A stretch of DNA of 8,338 bases, from assembly GCA_016209155.1 (NCBI GenBank), contig JACQWU010000024.1, positions 1-8,338 on the forward strand, in the 5' to 3' direction. The notes under the pieces were generated by a model. That model ran no database searches. It was not told the DNA's origin and worked only from the letters and a program-made list of their open reading frames with translations. The position numbers were made by a program, and so were the translations under genes. Below, in pieces: positions 1-6,484 of the stretch. This DNA is from Candidatus Desantisiibacteriota bacterium (GTDB lineage Bacteria; JACRDZ01). Positions within the stretch are counted from its first letter, which is position 1; every line of letters starts with the position of its first letter.

Positions 1-2900
1 AAGGAATACTATATATTACTGATATCAAAAATAATCGTATTCAGGTTATTTCAAATACCGGAAATTTTATATATTCATTTGGAAGTAAGGGAAACGGACG
101 CAGTCAGTTCAATGAATTAACAGGTATATATATGGATTCCCAGAATCGTCTTTATGTTGCCGATGCAGGGAATAACCGTGTGGAAATTTATCAAATAGAA
201 CCTGATCCATCCGGAGAAAAAATACAACCTGCTTTGCAGCCTATAGAAATAAACTTTTCTAAAATGATAAATGGACAGGTAGAGGATGTCGGAGCAGATA
301 TTCACGGTAATATTTACATAGCAAATTCCAAAAATAATTATATACAGGTTTATAATCCTGATGGGACTCTGAAATTTATTTTCGGAGGAGAAGGCAAAGA
401 AAAAGGGAAATTCGACTATCCTATAGGTATAGCAACGTCTCCTGATGGAAAAATAGCTGTTTCTGATAATGAAAATTACAGGATCCAGGTATTTGACTCG
501 CAGGGAATATATTTATTCGGATTTGGGCAAAAAGGAGAAGATAAAGGCGAATTCTCTGATCCGCGCGGTATTTGCTACGATGCCAAAGGAGAGAGATTAT
601 ATGCCGTAGATAGAAAAAATCACCGCATACAGGTATTTAACCGTGACGGTATTTTTTTGAATAAATTCGGCAAAGAAGGAAGTAAAAAGCCCGGGGAAAT
701 AAAAAATCCGGTTAGCGTTGCGCTGGATAAAGACGGCGGTATCTATGTTACAGATACAGATAATGATCAGATACAAAAATTCAATATTCATTTTCTTCCT
801 GATTTTGCATTTGGCAAAAGCGGAACTTCCAAAAAAGAATTTGATCAACCGGTAGACATAGCAATTGATCCGGATAAAAAAATTTATGTGCTTGATAAAG
901 ATAATAGCAGAATACAAATTTTTGACAGCACCGGTAAGTTTATTATGGAATTTGGAAGTGAGGGCGATGGAATTGGACAATTTGATAAACCTGAAGGACT
1001 TGCAGTACAATTTTATCCCTGGGATAAAAATATTGAATCATTTGTATCGGGTTATAATGTATATCAATCCAAAATCATTGATGGCCCATATACTTTAGTA
1101 GGAAAAACATCAAAAAATGAATTTTCCATACCGTCTGATACCACTTTAAATGCCGGTTATTACAGAGTTACGGCTGTAAATCCAAGAGGTTTTGAAAGTC
1201 TTCCCAGTCAGACCATTACTAATTATTATGTGCTGGGTTACAATTATTATCAGCAAAATAAATATATTGAAAGCGCTGTAACTTTTCAAAAAGAAATAAA
1301 AATTTATCCTGAAAATGTTAATGCGCATTATTTTTTAGGATTAATATATATAAAGGAACAAAAATGGAAGGAAGCTGAAGAAGAATTTAGCAAAGTTATA
1401 AAATTACAGCCTCAAAACGGTTACGCCCATTTCTACATGGGGACTATTCTCTCCCGCCAAAAGCTATATGATAAAGCAATAGTAGAGTTTAAAGAGGCTA
1501 TTAAACTGGAATCGCGAAATTATAAAATATACTCTGAACTCGGGATGGCGTATCTTAGTAAGGAATTATATGAGGAAACAACTGAAACACTGAAAAGCGC
1601 TTTACTTTTTGGGGAAACCAATACAGAGCTGCATTATCAGCTGGGACTGGCTTATTACAAGCAGAACAAATATGAGCAGGCGCTTGAAGAATTAAAACTT
1701 TATGTAAATGATAATCCGGGAAAAATTGAAGGGCATTATATTCTTGCAAAAAATTATATAGCACAAAAAAAATATCCTTCCGCGGTGGAATCTCTAAAAA
1801 AAGCTTCGGAACTTGATCCGGGAAACCATAATATATTCTTTCTTTTAGGGACAGTATTTATTGAACAGGCTAAATATGCTGACGCTGTCACAGAACTCAA
1901 AGTTGCTGTTTCACTTGACCTTAAAAATCCTATTTATCATTATAATCTGGGATTGGCATATTTTCATAAAGAAGACAATCAGTCAGCGAAAAATGAATTT
2001 AATGAAGCTATAAAACTTGACTCTAAAAATCCTGACTTCCATTACTATCTGGGGCTTGTTTTAATAGAGAAAGATGTGGATTCCGCATTAAATGAATTTA
2101 ATAAAGTTAAAGACCTTAATCCGGCTTATCTGGGCGTATATAATCATATAGGCGCATTATACGAAAAAAAAGGCCGTTTCCCTGAAGCGATCGATGCCTT
2201 CTCAAAAGCACTGGAGCAAAATCAGGGAGACACTAATCTCTATATAGCACTCGGAAACCTTTATGCGAAAATTAAAAATTATCCTCAAGCAGAAAAAAAT
2301 TTAATGAAAGTTATAAATACGGATAAAAATAATATCAACGCACATCAGACACTTGGAATACTTTACGGTATTCAAGAAAAAAACAGTGAAGCTATTTCCG
2401 AATTTAAGCAGATAATCGCTATGGATCCTAAAAATATTGATGCTCATCTAAATCTTGCCTCGATTTATAATAAACAAAATATATATCAGGATGCAGTAGA
2501 AGAATATAAAAAAATACTGGAAATTTCACCTGCCCATGCTGAGAGTTATTATCTTCTGGGAATGATTTATATGCATAGCGGTCTATTTGAAATGGCAAAA
2601 AAAACTTTCGCTAAAGCCGCAGAAATGGATGATGCAAATTTAAAATATAAAAATGCTACAAATGATCTTAATCAATACATAAAAAAAGAACAGGAGCAGA
2701 TAGTTGAGTTTATAACACCGGGGGATCCTCCTATTTCTAATTTTGCAAAACGCTCTTTGGATTTATTTCCTTTTAAAAGCGAATATAATATTCAGGAAAA
2801 CTTATTTAAAATATTTGTGATCTATGATGCCATAACTACTTATGGTGTAATATGTACTGCCCGCAGTAAAGAAATAAAATTTATTGAGCATAAAATATAG
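1..2900 (+). CDS. Giant NHL-repeat / FN3-like / TPR protein, main part (5' partial, frameshifted at 3' end)
   Basis: The open frame runs into the left edge (first full codon at position 3), and NHL sequence is already present there, so the ATG at 132 is internal and the true start is missing. About seven NHL blades lie between 3 and 1000, with the recurring pattern YVAD..NNR.qvF....G.....FG..G.....F (for example RLYVADAGNNRVEIY at about 150-190 nt). Such blades form a beta-propeller used for protein or ligand binding. A fibronectin-III-like module follows at about 1000-1215 (VSGYNVYQS, GYYRVTAVN). Fourteen near-perfect 34-residue TPRs follow at about 1218-2643. From about 2700 the protein enters the N-terminal part of a transglutaminase-like domain (ITPGDPP, then LFKIFVIYDAI), and then hits TAG at 2898-2900. 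The domain resumes at once in frame 2, so this stop is a frameshift product. The role is inferred to be a scaffold or protein-interaction protein. Localisation cannot be judged without the N-terminus. Confidence 0.85.
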   Translation, partial: GILYITDIKNNRIQVISNTGNFIYSFGSKGNGRSQFNELTGIYMDSQNRLYVADAGNNRVEIYQIEPDPSGEKIQPALQPIEINFSKMINGQVEDVGADIHGNIYIANSKNNYIQVYNPDGTLKFIFGGEGKEKGKFDYPIGIATSPDGKIAVSDNENYRIQVFDSQGIYLFGFGQKGEDKGEFSDPRGICYDAKGERLYAVDRKNHRIQVFNRDGIFLNKFGKEGSKKPGEIKNPVSVALDKDGGIYVTDTDNDQIQKFNIHFLPDFAFGKSGTSKKEFDQPVDIAIDPDKKIYVLDKDNSRIQIFDSTGKFIMEFGSEGDGIGQFDKPEGLAVQFYPWDKNIESFVSGYNVYQSKIIDGPYTLVGKTSKNEFSIPSDTTLNAGYYRVTAVNPRGFESLPSQTITNYYVLGYNYYQQNKYIESAVTFQKEIKIYPENVNAHYFLGLIYIKEQKWKEAEEEFSKVIKLQPQNGYAHFYMGTILSRQKLYDKAIVEFKEAIKLESRNYKIYSELGMAYLSKELYEETTETLKSALLFGETNTELHYQLGLAYYKQNKYEQALEELKLYVNDNPGKIEGHYILAKNYIAQKKYPSAVESLKKASELDPGNHNIFFLLGTVFIEQAKYADAVTELKVAVSLDLKNPIYHYNLGLAYFHKEDNQSAKNEFNEAIKLDSKNPDFHYYLGLVLIEKDVDSALNEFNKVKDLNPAYLGVYNHIGALYEKKGRFPEAIDAFSKALEQNQGDTNLYIALGNLYAKIKNYPQAEKNLMKVINTDKNNINAHQTLGILYGIQEKNSEAISEFKQIIAMDPKNIDAHLNLASIYNKQNIYQDAVEEYKKILEISPAHAESYYLLGMIYMHSGLFEMAKKTFAKAAEMDDANLKYKNATNDLNQYIKKEQEQIVEFITPGDPPISNFAKRSLDLFPFKSEYNIQENLFKIFVIYDAITTYGVICTARSKEIKFIEHKI

Positions 2901-2903
2901 ACT
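2889..2903 (+). other. Frameshift site in the NHL/TPR gene (A4 run)
   Basis: The upstream frame reads CAT AAA ATA TAG. The downstream frame is open only from 2894 (AAT ATA GAC TGC). One extra A in the 2892-2895 A-run would give CAT AAA AAT ATA GAC TGC (H-K-N-I-D-C) and join both parts into one protein of about 1,290 visible residues. No classic X-XXY-YYZ slippery heptamer is present, so a sequencing indel or a real mutation is more likely than programmed frameshifting. Confidence 0.7.
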
Positions 2904-3865
2904 GCACAATTCTTCTTGCTACGTTCATGGAACAGGCGGAAATATCAGCAGACATTATCAAAAATTCCTATTTTACTCTTATTCTTCTTAATACGGGATG
3001 TTCAATAAATGAAGCAGATAAAATCACAGGGAATACAGATTTATTTATTGAAAAAGATAATTTCATATTGATCCCTGTTGATGTTGCTATGTTTGGCTCA
3101 TCATTCATGGATGCATGGAAAGAAGGTGTGGCAAGGTATAAAGAATATAAAAACATGGAGGAAAAAGGTGAATTGTTCAGCGTAAAAGAATATAGAATAA
3201 ATATTAAAGAAGCATCATCACTTTATCTTTCGCAGGTTTTAACGCTTCCTCCAACAGACTGGCAGCCCAATATCCCCAAAAAAACAGAAATAGAAAATGT
3301 GCTGCAGGCAGACCTAAAAAAATATAAAAAAGATAAAGAATCTTCTCTTATATCAAAATATAAAAACAAGCTTAAAGTAATCCCTGACGATTTAAAGACA
3401 CGTATGGCACTTGCAGAAGTATACAAAGAAAACGGTTTTTTAAACGAAGCCGCAGAGGAATACAAACAGGTTTTGCTCGTTGACGACAAAAACATGACTG
3501 CTTTATATACTCTGTCGGATTATGCATTATATAATAAAAAAAATGAAGAAGCGATGTCATATCTGAATAAAATATTAGAAATATATCCTGCTGAATCACG
3601 CGCAATTTTTGATATTGCTGAAAATTATTATTTGCAGGATAAATACGAAGAAGCACTGGAATATTATAAAAAATATTTGAAACTCGACACAAATGATTTA
3701 AATAAAAAAGGAACTGCACAGCTTAAAATAGGACTGTGTTTTGCCGCACTAAAAAAACTTGACCGTGCAGTTACCGAGCTTGAAAAATTTATCAATGAAT
3801 ACCCTCAGCATGATATGGTAAAAGATACAAAAAAGACTCTGGAAATTTTAAAAAGCAGTCAGTGA
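2894..3865 (+). CDS. Downstream part of the same NHL/TPR protein: transglutaminase-like core and C-terminal TPRs
   Basis: This frame is open from 2894, and its first ATG is at 2927. No Shine-Dalgarno sequence precedes that ATG, and domain-like residues NIDCTILLATF are encoded before it, so it is best read as the continuation of the preceding frame. Residues from NIDC through IPVDVAMFGSSFMDAWKEG (about 2894-3120) resemble the core of transglutaminase-like/TPR proteins, in which a DC pair holds the nucleophile and a later segment reads roughly IP.ETTM.G.SF.EAW..G. At the place where the family usually has the catalytic His (GH.F), this sequence has YFTLILLNTG with no His, so the domain may be inactive. 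A charged linker follows, then three or four TPRs at about 3385-3830 (for example EEALEYYKKYLKLDTND). It ends 6 bp from the stop of the convergent reductase gene. An independent 312-residue protein is possible but less likely. Confidence 0.75.
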   Translation, partial: NIDCTILLATFMEQAEISADIIKNSYFTLILLNTGCSINEADKITGNTDLFIEKDNFILIPVDVAMFGSSFMDAWKEGVARYKEYKNMEEKGELFSVKEYRINIKEASSLYLSQVLTLPPTDWQPNIPKKTEIENVLQADLKKYKKDKESSLISKYKNKLKVIPDDLKTRMALAEVYKENGFLNEAAEEYKQVLLVDDKNMTALYTLSDYALYNKKNEEAMSYLNKILEIYPAESRAIFDIAENYYLQDKYEEALEYYKKYLKLDTNDLNKKGTAQLKIGLCFAALKKLDRAVTELEKFINEYPQHDMVKDTKKTLEILKSSQ

Positions 3866-3871
3866 TACCTG

Positions 3872-4774
3872 TTATAATCCGGCTTCAGCAAGGATATTCA
3901 GAACTTTATCTTCAGCCCCTATTGCCATAACATGTATTCCGTCACAGTATGGAGACAGTTCCTTTATTAATCTTCCGGCAATTTTTATCCCTGTTTCCAG
4001 CGGATTTCCGCTTCCTTCCATTTCCTTGATAAGTTCATCGGGGACACTGATTCCCGGCACGAAGGAGTTTAAATATTTTGCCATACTGGCTGACTTAAGA
4101 AGCAGAATTCCTGCAAGTATCTTTACTTTATGTTTTCGCGCTGTCTCCATAAAGCTTTTAAATTTTTCCGTATTATAAACTGCCTGAGTCTGAAAAAATT
4201 TTGCTCCGGCTTTAACCTTTTTCTCAAATTTTATTATCTGAGGTGCAATAGGATCTGCTTCAGGAGTGACTGTAGAGCCCGGGAAAAGATCTGTTTTCCC
4301 GTTTAATTCATTGCCATCTTCCAGAATTTTCCCCCGAGCACCTTTTGTTGACATATCCCGTCCGCGGTTTAATTTTTCAATTACCTGCAAAAGATGTACT
4401 GAGTCAATATCAAATACAGGTTTTGCATCAGGGTGATCCCCTGCCGCAACATGATCCCCTGTAAGAGAAAGTACATTGCGGATGCCAAGTACATGCGCGC
4501 TTAAAAGATCTGATTGTATAGCAAGTCTGTTACGATCACGGCATGTCAGCTGAAATATCGGATCAAGCCCTTCGTCCAAAAGCAAACGGCACCCTGCGAG
4601 GGAACCCATTCTCATAACAGAACTTTGATTATCTGTAACATTTACAGCATGCACTTTTCCCTTCAAAGCACGGGCATGATGAATCATTTCCTTAATATTT
4701 GTACCTTTTGGAGGTCCTGCTTCAGTAGTAATTAGAAAATCTCCGGCTTCATAAGCTTCCCTAAATGTTTTCAT
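3872..4774 (-). CDS. metF: Methylenetetrahydrofolate reductase (MetF family)
   Basis: This 300-residue protein belongs to the FAD-dependent TIM-barrel family that interconverts 5,10-methylene- and 5-methyl-tetrahydrofolate in the cytoplasm. The methyl group feeds methionine synthesis or, in acetogenic-type organisms, the methyl branch of the Wood-Ljungdahl pathway. Features seen: TTEAGPPKG at residues 16-24 with the expected catalytic Glu at E18; NVLSLTGDH at 100-108 with the Asp that contacts the flavin (D107); KAGAKFFQTQAVY at 188-200; and a closing strand GIHVMAIG at 279-286. The length is normal for the short bacterial form. The ATG at 4774 is preceded by a clear AAAGGAGAA Shine-Dalgarno (4782-4790). 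tRNA-Ala lies 24 bp upstream on the same strand, so the reductase message probably comes from a transcript cut at the tRNA 3' end. The zinc-binding partner MetV, often beside this MetF type, is not encoded here. Direction of the reaction in vivo is unknown. Confidence 0.9.
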   Translation of the reverse strand: MKTFREAYEAGDFLITTEAGPPKGTNIKEMIHHARALKGKVHAVNVTDNQSSVMRMGSLAGCRLLLDEGLDPIFQLTCRDRNRLAIQSDLLSAHVLGIRNVLSLTGDHVAAGDHPDAKPVFDIDSVHLLQVIEKLNRGRDMSTKGARGKILEDGNELNGKTDLFPGSTVTPEADPIAPQIIKFEKKVKAGAKFFQTQAVYNTEKFKSFMETARKHKVKILAGILLLKSASMAKYLNSFVPGISVPDELIKEMEGSGNPLETGIKIAGRLIKELSPYCDGIHVMAIGAEDKVLNILAEAGL

Positions 4775-4781
4775 AATATTA

Positions 4782-4790
4782 TTCTCCTTT
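4782..4790 (-). promoter_or_regulatory. Ribosome binding site of the metF-like gene
   Basis: On the minus strand this reads AAAGGAGAA. The GGAG core is about 9-10 nt from the ATG at 4774. It fixes the start and lies in the 24 bp between the tRNA 3' end and the start codon, so translation can initiate on RNA left after tRNA 3'-end processing. Confidence 0.75.
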
Positions 4791-4798
4791 TATTTTTC

Positions 4799-4875
4799 TG
4801 GTGGAGCAGAGCGGGATCGAACCGCCGGCCCCATCCTTGCGAAGGATGTGCTCTCCCAAACTGAGCTACTGCCCC
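4799..4875 (-). tRNA. tRNA-Ala (anticodon CGC)
   Basis: The minus strand folds into a complete cloverleaf. The acceptor stem is GGGGCAG/CTGCTCC and includes a G3:U70 wobble, the alanine identity element. The D arm is GCTC/GAGC. The anticodon arm is CATCC-TTCGCAA-GGATG, giving anticodon CGC, which reads GCG. The variable loop is 5 nt. The T arm is GGCGG-TTCGATC-CCGCT. The discriminator is A73 (position 4802) and CCA is encoded in the genome (4799-4801). The mature 5' end at 4875 lies inside the 3' end of zapA, overlapping its last two codons and stop by 10 nt. No separate promoter is visible, so it is probably excised from the zapA-metF transcript by RNase P and a 3' processing nuclease. Confidence 0.95.
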
Positions 4876-5174
4876 AGCTTATTATCTATTTTCTGTATTA
4901 AACTCTCTATTTTTTCTTTTATAATCTTATTATCTTTGTTTTTGCTTTTTTTATCATGCATGCCGAATAATTCTTCAGCTATATTTAAAGCGGCAAGTAT
5001 TGCTATTTTATTTGATGAAACAAGACCTGTACTATCAGCAACTTCTTTCATTTTTTTATCCACATAACTTGCAAGGCTTTCAATATAATCAGGATCATAA
5101 GCACTTTTAATCGTAAATTCATTTCCAAATATCTGCACTTTAATACTTTTACTTTCTGATTTATTTTCCACCAT
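4866..5174 (-). CDS. zapA: Cell division protein ZapA family
   Basis: This 102-residue protein has the ZapA pattern: an N-terminal beta unit VQIFGNEFTIKSAYDPDYI (residues 13-31), then SLASYVDKKMKEVAD (33-47), the conserved helix KIAILAALNIAEEL (56-69), and a charged C-terminal coiled coil of about 30 residues (KNKDNKIIKEKIESLIQKI). ZapA tetramers bind FtsZ in the cytoplasm and help bundle filaments at the division ring. The ATG at 5174 has a strong GAGGAG ribosome binding site at 5181-5186 with 6 nt spacing. The last two residues, G-Q, and the TAG stop are encoded by the 5' acceptor stem and first bases of tRNA-Ala. An RNase P cut at the tRNA 5' end would therefore remove the stop codon from that mRNA molecule. 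The sequence looks otherwise intact and of normal length. Confidence 0.9.
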   Translation of the reverse strand: MVENKSESKSIKVQIFGNEFTIKSAYDPDYIESLASYVDKKMKEVADSTGLVSSNKIAILAALNIAEELFGMHDKKSKNKDNKIIKEKIESLIQKIDNKLGQ

Positions 5175-5180
5175 AATAAT

Positions 5181-5186
5181 CTCCTC
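5181..5186 (-). promoter_or_regulatory. Ribosome binding site of zapA
   Basis: GAGGAG on the minus strand, 6 nt before the ATG at 5174, supports that start. Just upstream, 5189-5210 forms a small imperfect palindrome (GTTTACAG / CTGTTTAAAC) that could fold next to the site. Whether it matters is unknown. Confidence 0.7.
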
Positions 5187-5212
5187 AAGTTTACAGGGTA
5201 CTGTTTAAACCT

Positions 5213-5276
5213 AACCACAGAGAACACAGAGAAACATTTAAATATTTCAGTGTTAAATTCTTTTTTTCTGCGGTTT
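5213..5276. repeat. Intergenic imperfect inverted repeat upstream of zapA
   Basis: The left arm at 5213-5232 contains the internal direct repeat CACAGAG-aa-CACAGAG. The right arm at about 5264-5275 reads TTTTCTGCGGTT. In minus-strand RNA, AACCGCAGA can pair with TCTGTGGTT over 9 positions with one G-U pair, with an AT-rich loop between. It fills most of the spacer between lpxB and zapA. CACAGAG-type motifs of this kind recall dispersed intergenic repeats in other bacterial genomes, but copy number cannot be judged from one window. There is no U-tract, so it does not look like a terminator. Confidence 0.45.
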
Positions 5277-5282
5277 ATTTTT

Positions 5283-5360
5283 TCATCCTTTTTTCTCTGT
5301 TGCTTGTTTTATTATAATTTCTGCTGCCTTGCTTGCCGCCCGGGGGGGGCCAAGTCTATT
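5283..5360 (-). pseudogene. Displaced C-terminal remnant of lpxB
   Basis: In a different frame from the lpxB body, immediately after its stop, the minus strand encodes NRLGPPRAASKAAEIIIKQ followed by ATEKKG and TGA at 5283-5285. The pattern LG.PGAS..AA.II is the usual C-terminal tail of LpxB. Only about a dozen residues lie between the body's LAEHV and this LG, whereas typical LpxB has roughly 25-30. So besides a frame change, some 40-50 bp seem to be missing. A C8 run sits in the remnant (GGCCCCCCCCGG), where R replaces the usual G. Confidence 0.65.
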
Positions 5361-6379
5361 TATGTTAAAATTACATGTTCAGCTAAAATTTTGGGGTTAA
5401 TTTCATATTGGAGATATTCAGGGACAATTTCCTCCCCGGCTAAAATATTTACCAGACCGAAATAAGGAGTTATCATAAAAATCCTGCTAAGAAACCAGTT
5501 AATAAAAGACGTTTTATACAATATTATCATTGGCTTTTCAAAATAAGCAACTTCAAGCGTTGCTGTTCCTGATGCGACAATAGAAAAATCAGAAACATTT
5601 AATACATCATAATTTTTTCCCTTTATTACTCTGATCGGTAATCCTGATTTTATAATATATCCGCCTAAAATTTCCATATCAATACCGCTTGCGCACGGGA
5701 TAATAAATTTAGTATGCGGCAGCTTTTCAAAAATAAGTTTAGCAGTTTGTATTAATATAGGCATATGATATTTTATTTCACTCATTCTGCTGCCGGGCAT
5801 AAGAGTTACAACACGTTTAGCATCTTCCATATTAAAATACTTTAAGGCAGTTTCTCTGTCAGTCTCTATTTTAATAGTATCCAGGAGTGGATGTCCGACA
5901 AATTCAACAGGGATACCGGCTTTTTCATATAATTTTTTTTCGAAATCAAAGATAACAATTACTTTTGTTACCCATGCCGCAATTTTTTTTATTCTGTTTG
6001 GAGCCCAGGCCCAGATTTGGGGGCATATATAATATATTACAGGAATACTAAGCCTATGCGCAATCTTTGCGATTTTGAGATTAAAACCGGGATAATCTAT
6101 TAGTATAACGGCATCCGGCGGATTATTTATTAATTTCTCTTCTATTTTTTTTAAAGCTTCACGAATAATACGTATTTTCCCGAAAATTTCAGTTACGCCC
6201 ATTAGTCCCATGGATTTTATATCAAATAAAATATCTACACCGCAGGCTTTCATTCTTTGCCCGCCAATTCCGGAAATATGAGCACCATGCTCATATTTAA
6301 AAATATTTTCAGCAAGTGAGGCACCGTGCAGATCTCCTGAGTCTTCACCCGCAATAATCAAAAATTTCAAATTGGACAT
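5360..6379 (-). CDS. lpxB: Lipid-A-disaccharide synthase LpxB, C-terminally truncated
   Basis: LpxB is a membrane-associated GT-B glycosyltransferase (family GT19). It joins UDP-2,3-diacylglucosamine and lipid X to form the lipid A disaccharide. Motifs seen, counted from the chosen start: IIAGEDSGDLHGA (8-20), GIGGQRM (37-43), LIDYPGFNLKIA with the catalytic-type Asp at D95, YYICPQIWAW (116-125), FVGHPLLD (160-167), LMPGSR (193-198), VASGTATLE (268-276) and NILAGEEIVPEYLQ (311-324). The start at 6379 is preferred because MSNLKFLIIAGE matches the family N-terminus and AAGGA lies 7 nt upstream. An in-frame ATG at 6451 would add 24 residues encoded by the repeat spacer. The protein stops at 339 residues, about 40-45 short of usual, and its tail is found in another frame just downstream. 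Upstream neighbour is tsaD across a 105 bp spacer. Activity of the truncated form is doubtful if the sequence is correct. Confidence 0.88.
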   Translation of the reverse strand: MSNLKFLIIAGEDSGDLHGASLAENIFKYEHGAHISGIGGQRMKACGVDILFDIKSMGLMGVTEIFGKIRIIREALKKIEEKLINNPPDAVILIDYPGFNLKIAKIAHRLSIPVIYYICPQIWAWAPNRIKKIAAWVTKVIVIFDFEKKLYEKAGIPVEFVGHPLLDTIKIETDRETALKYFNMEDAKRVVTLMPGSRMSEIKYHMPILIQTAKLIFEKLPHTKFIIPCASGIDMEILGGYIIKSGLPIRVIKGKNYDVLNVSDFSIVASGTATLEVAYFEKPMIILYKTSFINWFLSRIFMITPYFGLVNILAGEEIVPEYLQYEINPKILAEHVILT

Positions 6380-6386
6380 AAAATAA

Positions 6387-6391
6387 TCCTT
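6387..6391 (-). promoter_or_regulatory. Ribosome binding site deciding the lpxB start
   Basis: AAGGA on the minus strand lies 7 nt before the ATG at 6379. This selects that ATG over the upstream in-frame ATG at 6451, which lies inside the inverted repeat and lacks a purine-rich site. Confidence 0.7.
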
Positions 6392-6400
6392 TTTTACAAT

Positions 6401-6480
6401 CAGGTATTTAGGCTGAAGGCTGAAGGATATTAGCCAAACTTCAGTTCCCAATAGCCTTCAGTCTTCAGCCTATTCACCTG
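6401..6480. repeat. Long inverted repeat (REP/MITE-like) between tsaD and lpxB
   Basis: Two 26-nt arms, 6401-6426 and 6455-6480, are complementary at 22 of 26 positions around a 28-nt centre. The left arm contains a tandem GGCTGAA-GGCTGAA-GG, and the outer ends are CAGGT / ACCTG-like. The right arm stops 4 bp before the tsaD stop codon (6485-6487), and the left arm stops 9 bp before the lpxB ribosome binding site, so it fills the spacer exactly. It has no coding sense and no U-tract. It could be a palindromic dispersed repeat or miniature transposon, or an RNA hairpin that protects the tsaD mRNA end or separates tsaD and lpxB expression. Confidence 0.75.
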
Positions 6481-6484
6481 AATT

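Noticed and set aside
597-1010. Minus-strand open frame of 137 codons inside the NHL region
   Set aside because: It is fully antisense to strong NHL coding sequence, has Ile/Phe-rich low-complexity content and has no ribosome binding site.
1218-2643. Tandem DNA repeat or CRISPR-like periodicity of about 102 bp
   Set aside because: The period reflects 34-residue TPRs. Repeats are similar at protein level only, and nucleotide identity between units is low.
2889-2903. Programmed -1 ribosomal frameshift in the giant gene
   Set aside because: There is no X-XXY-YYZ heptamer and no obvious downstream pseudoknot. A one-base indel in the A run explains the data more simply.
4799-4875. tRNA-Ala as an integration (att) site
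   Set aside because: No integrase, no repeated tRNA 3' end and no foreign cargo nearby. The downstream neighbour is a housekeeping reductase gene.
4801-5067. Plus-strand open frame starting MEQSGIEPPAP
   Set aside because: It is the antisense of tRNA-Ala and zapA, a common spurious call over tRNA genes. It has no ribosome binding site and no recognisable domain.
6380-6451. Longer lpxB start at 6451 adding 24 residues
   Set aside because: The extension is encoded by the inverted-repeat spacer, lacks a ribosome binding site and is not LpxB-like. The start at 6379 has AAGGA at correct spacing.
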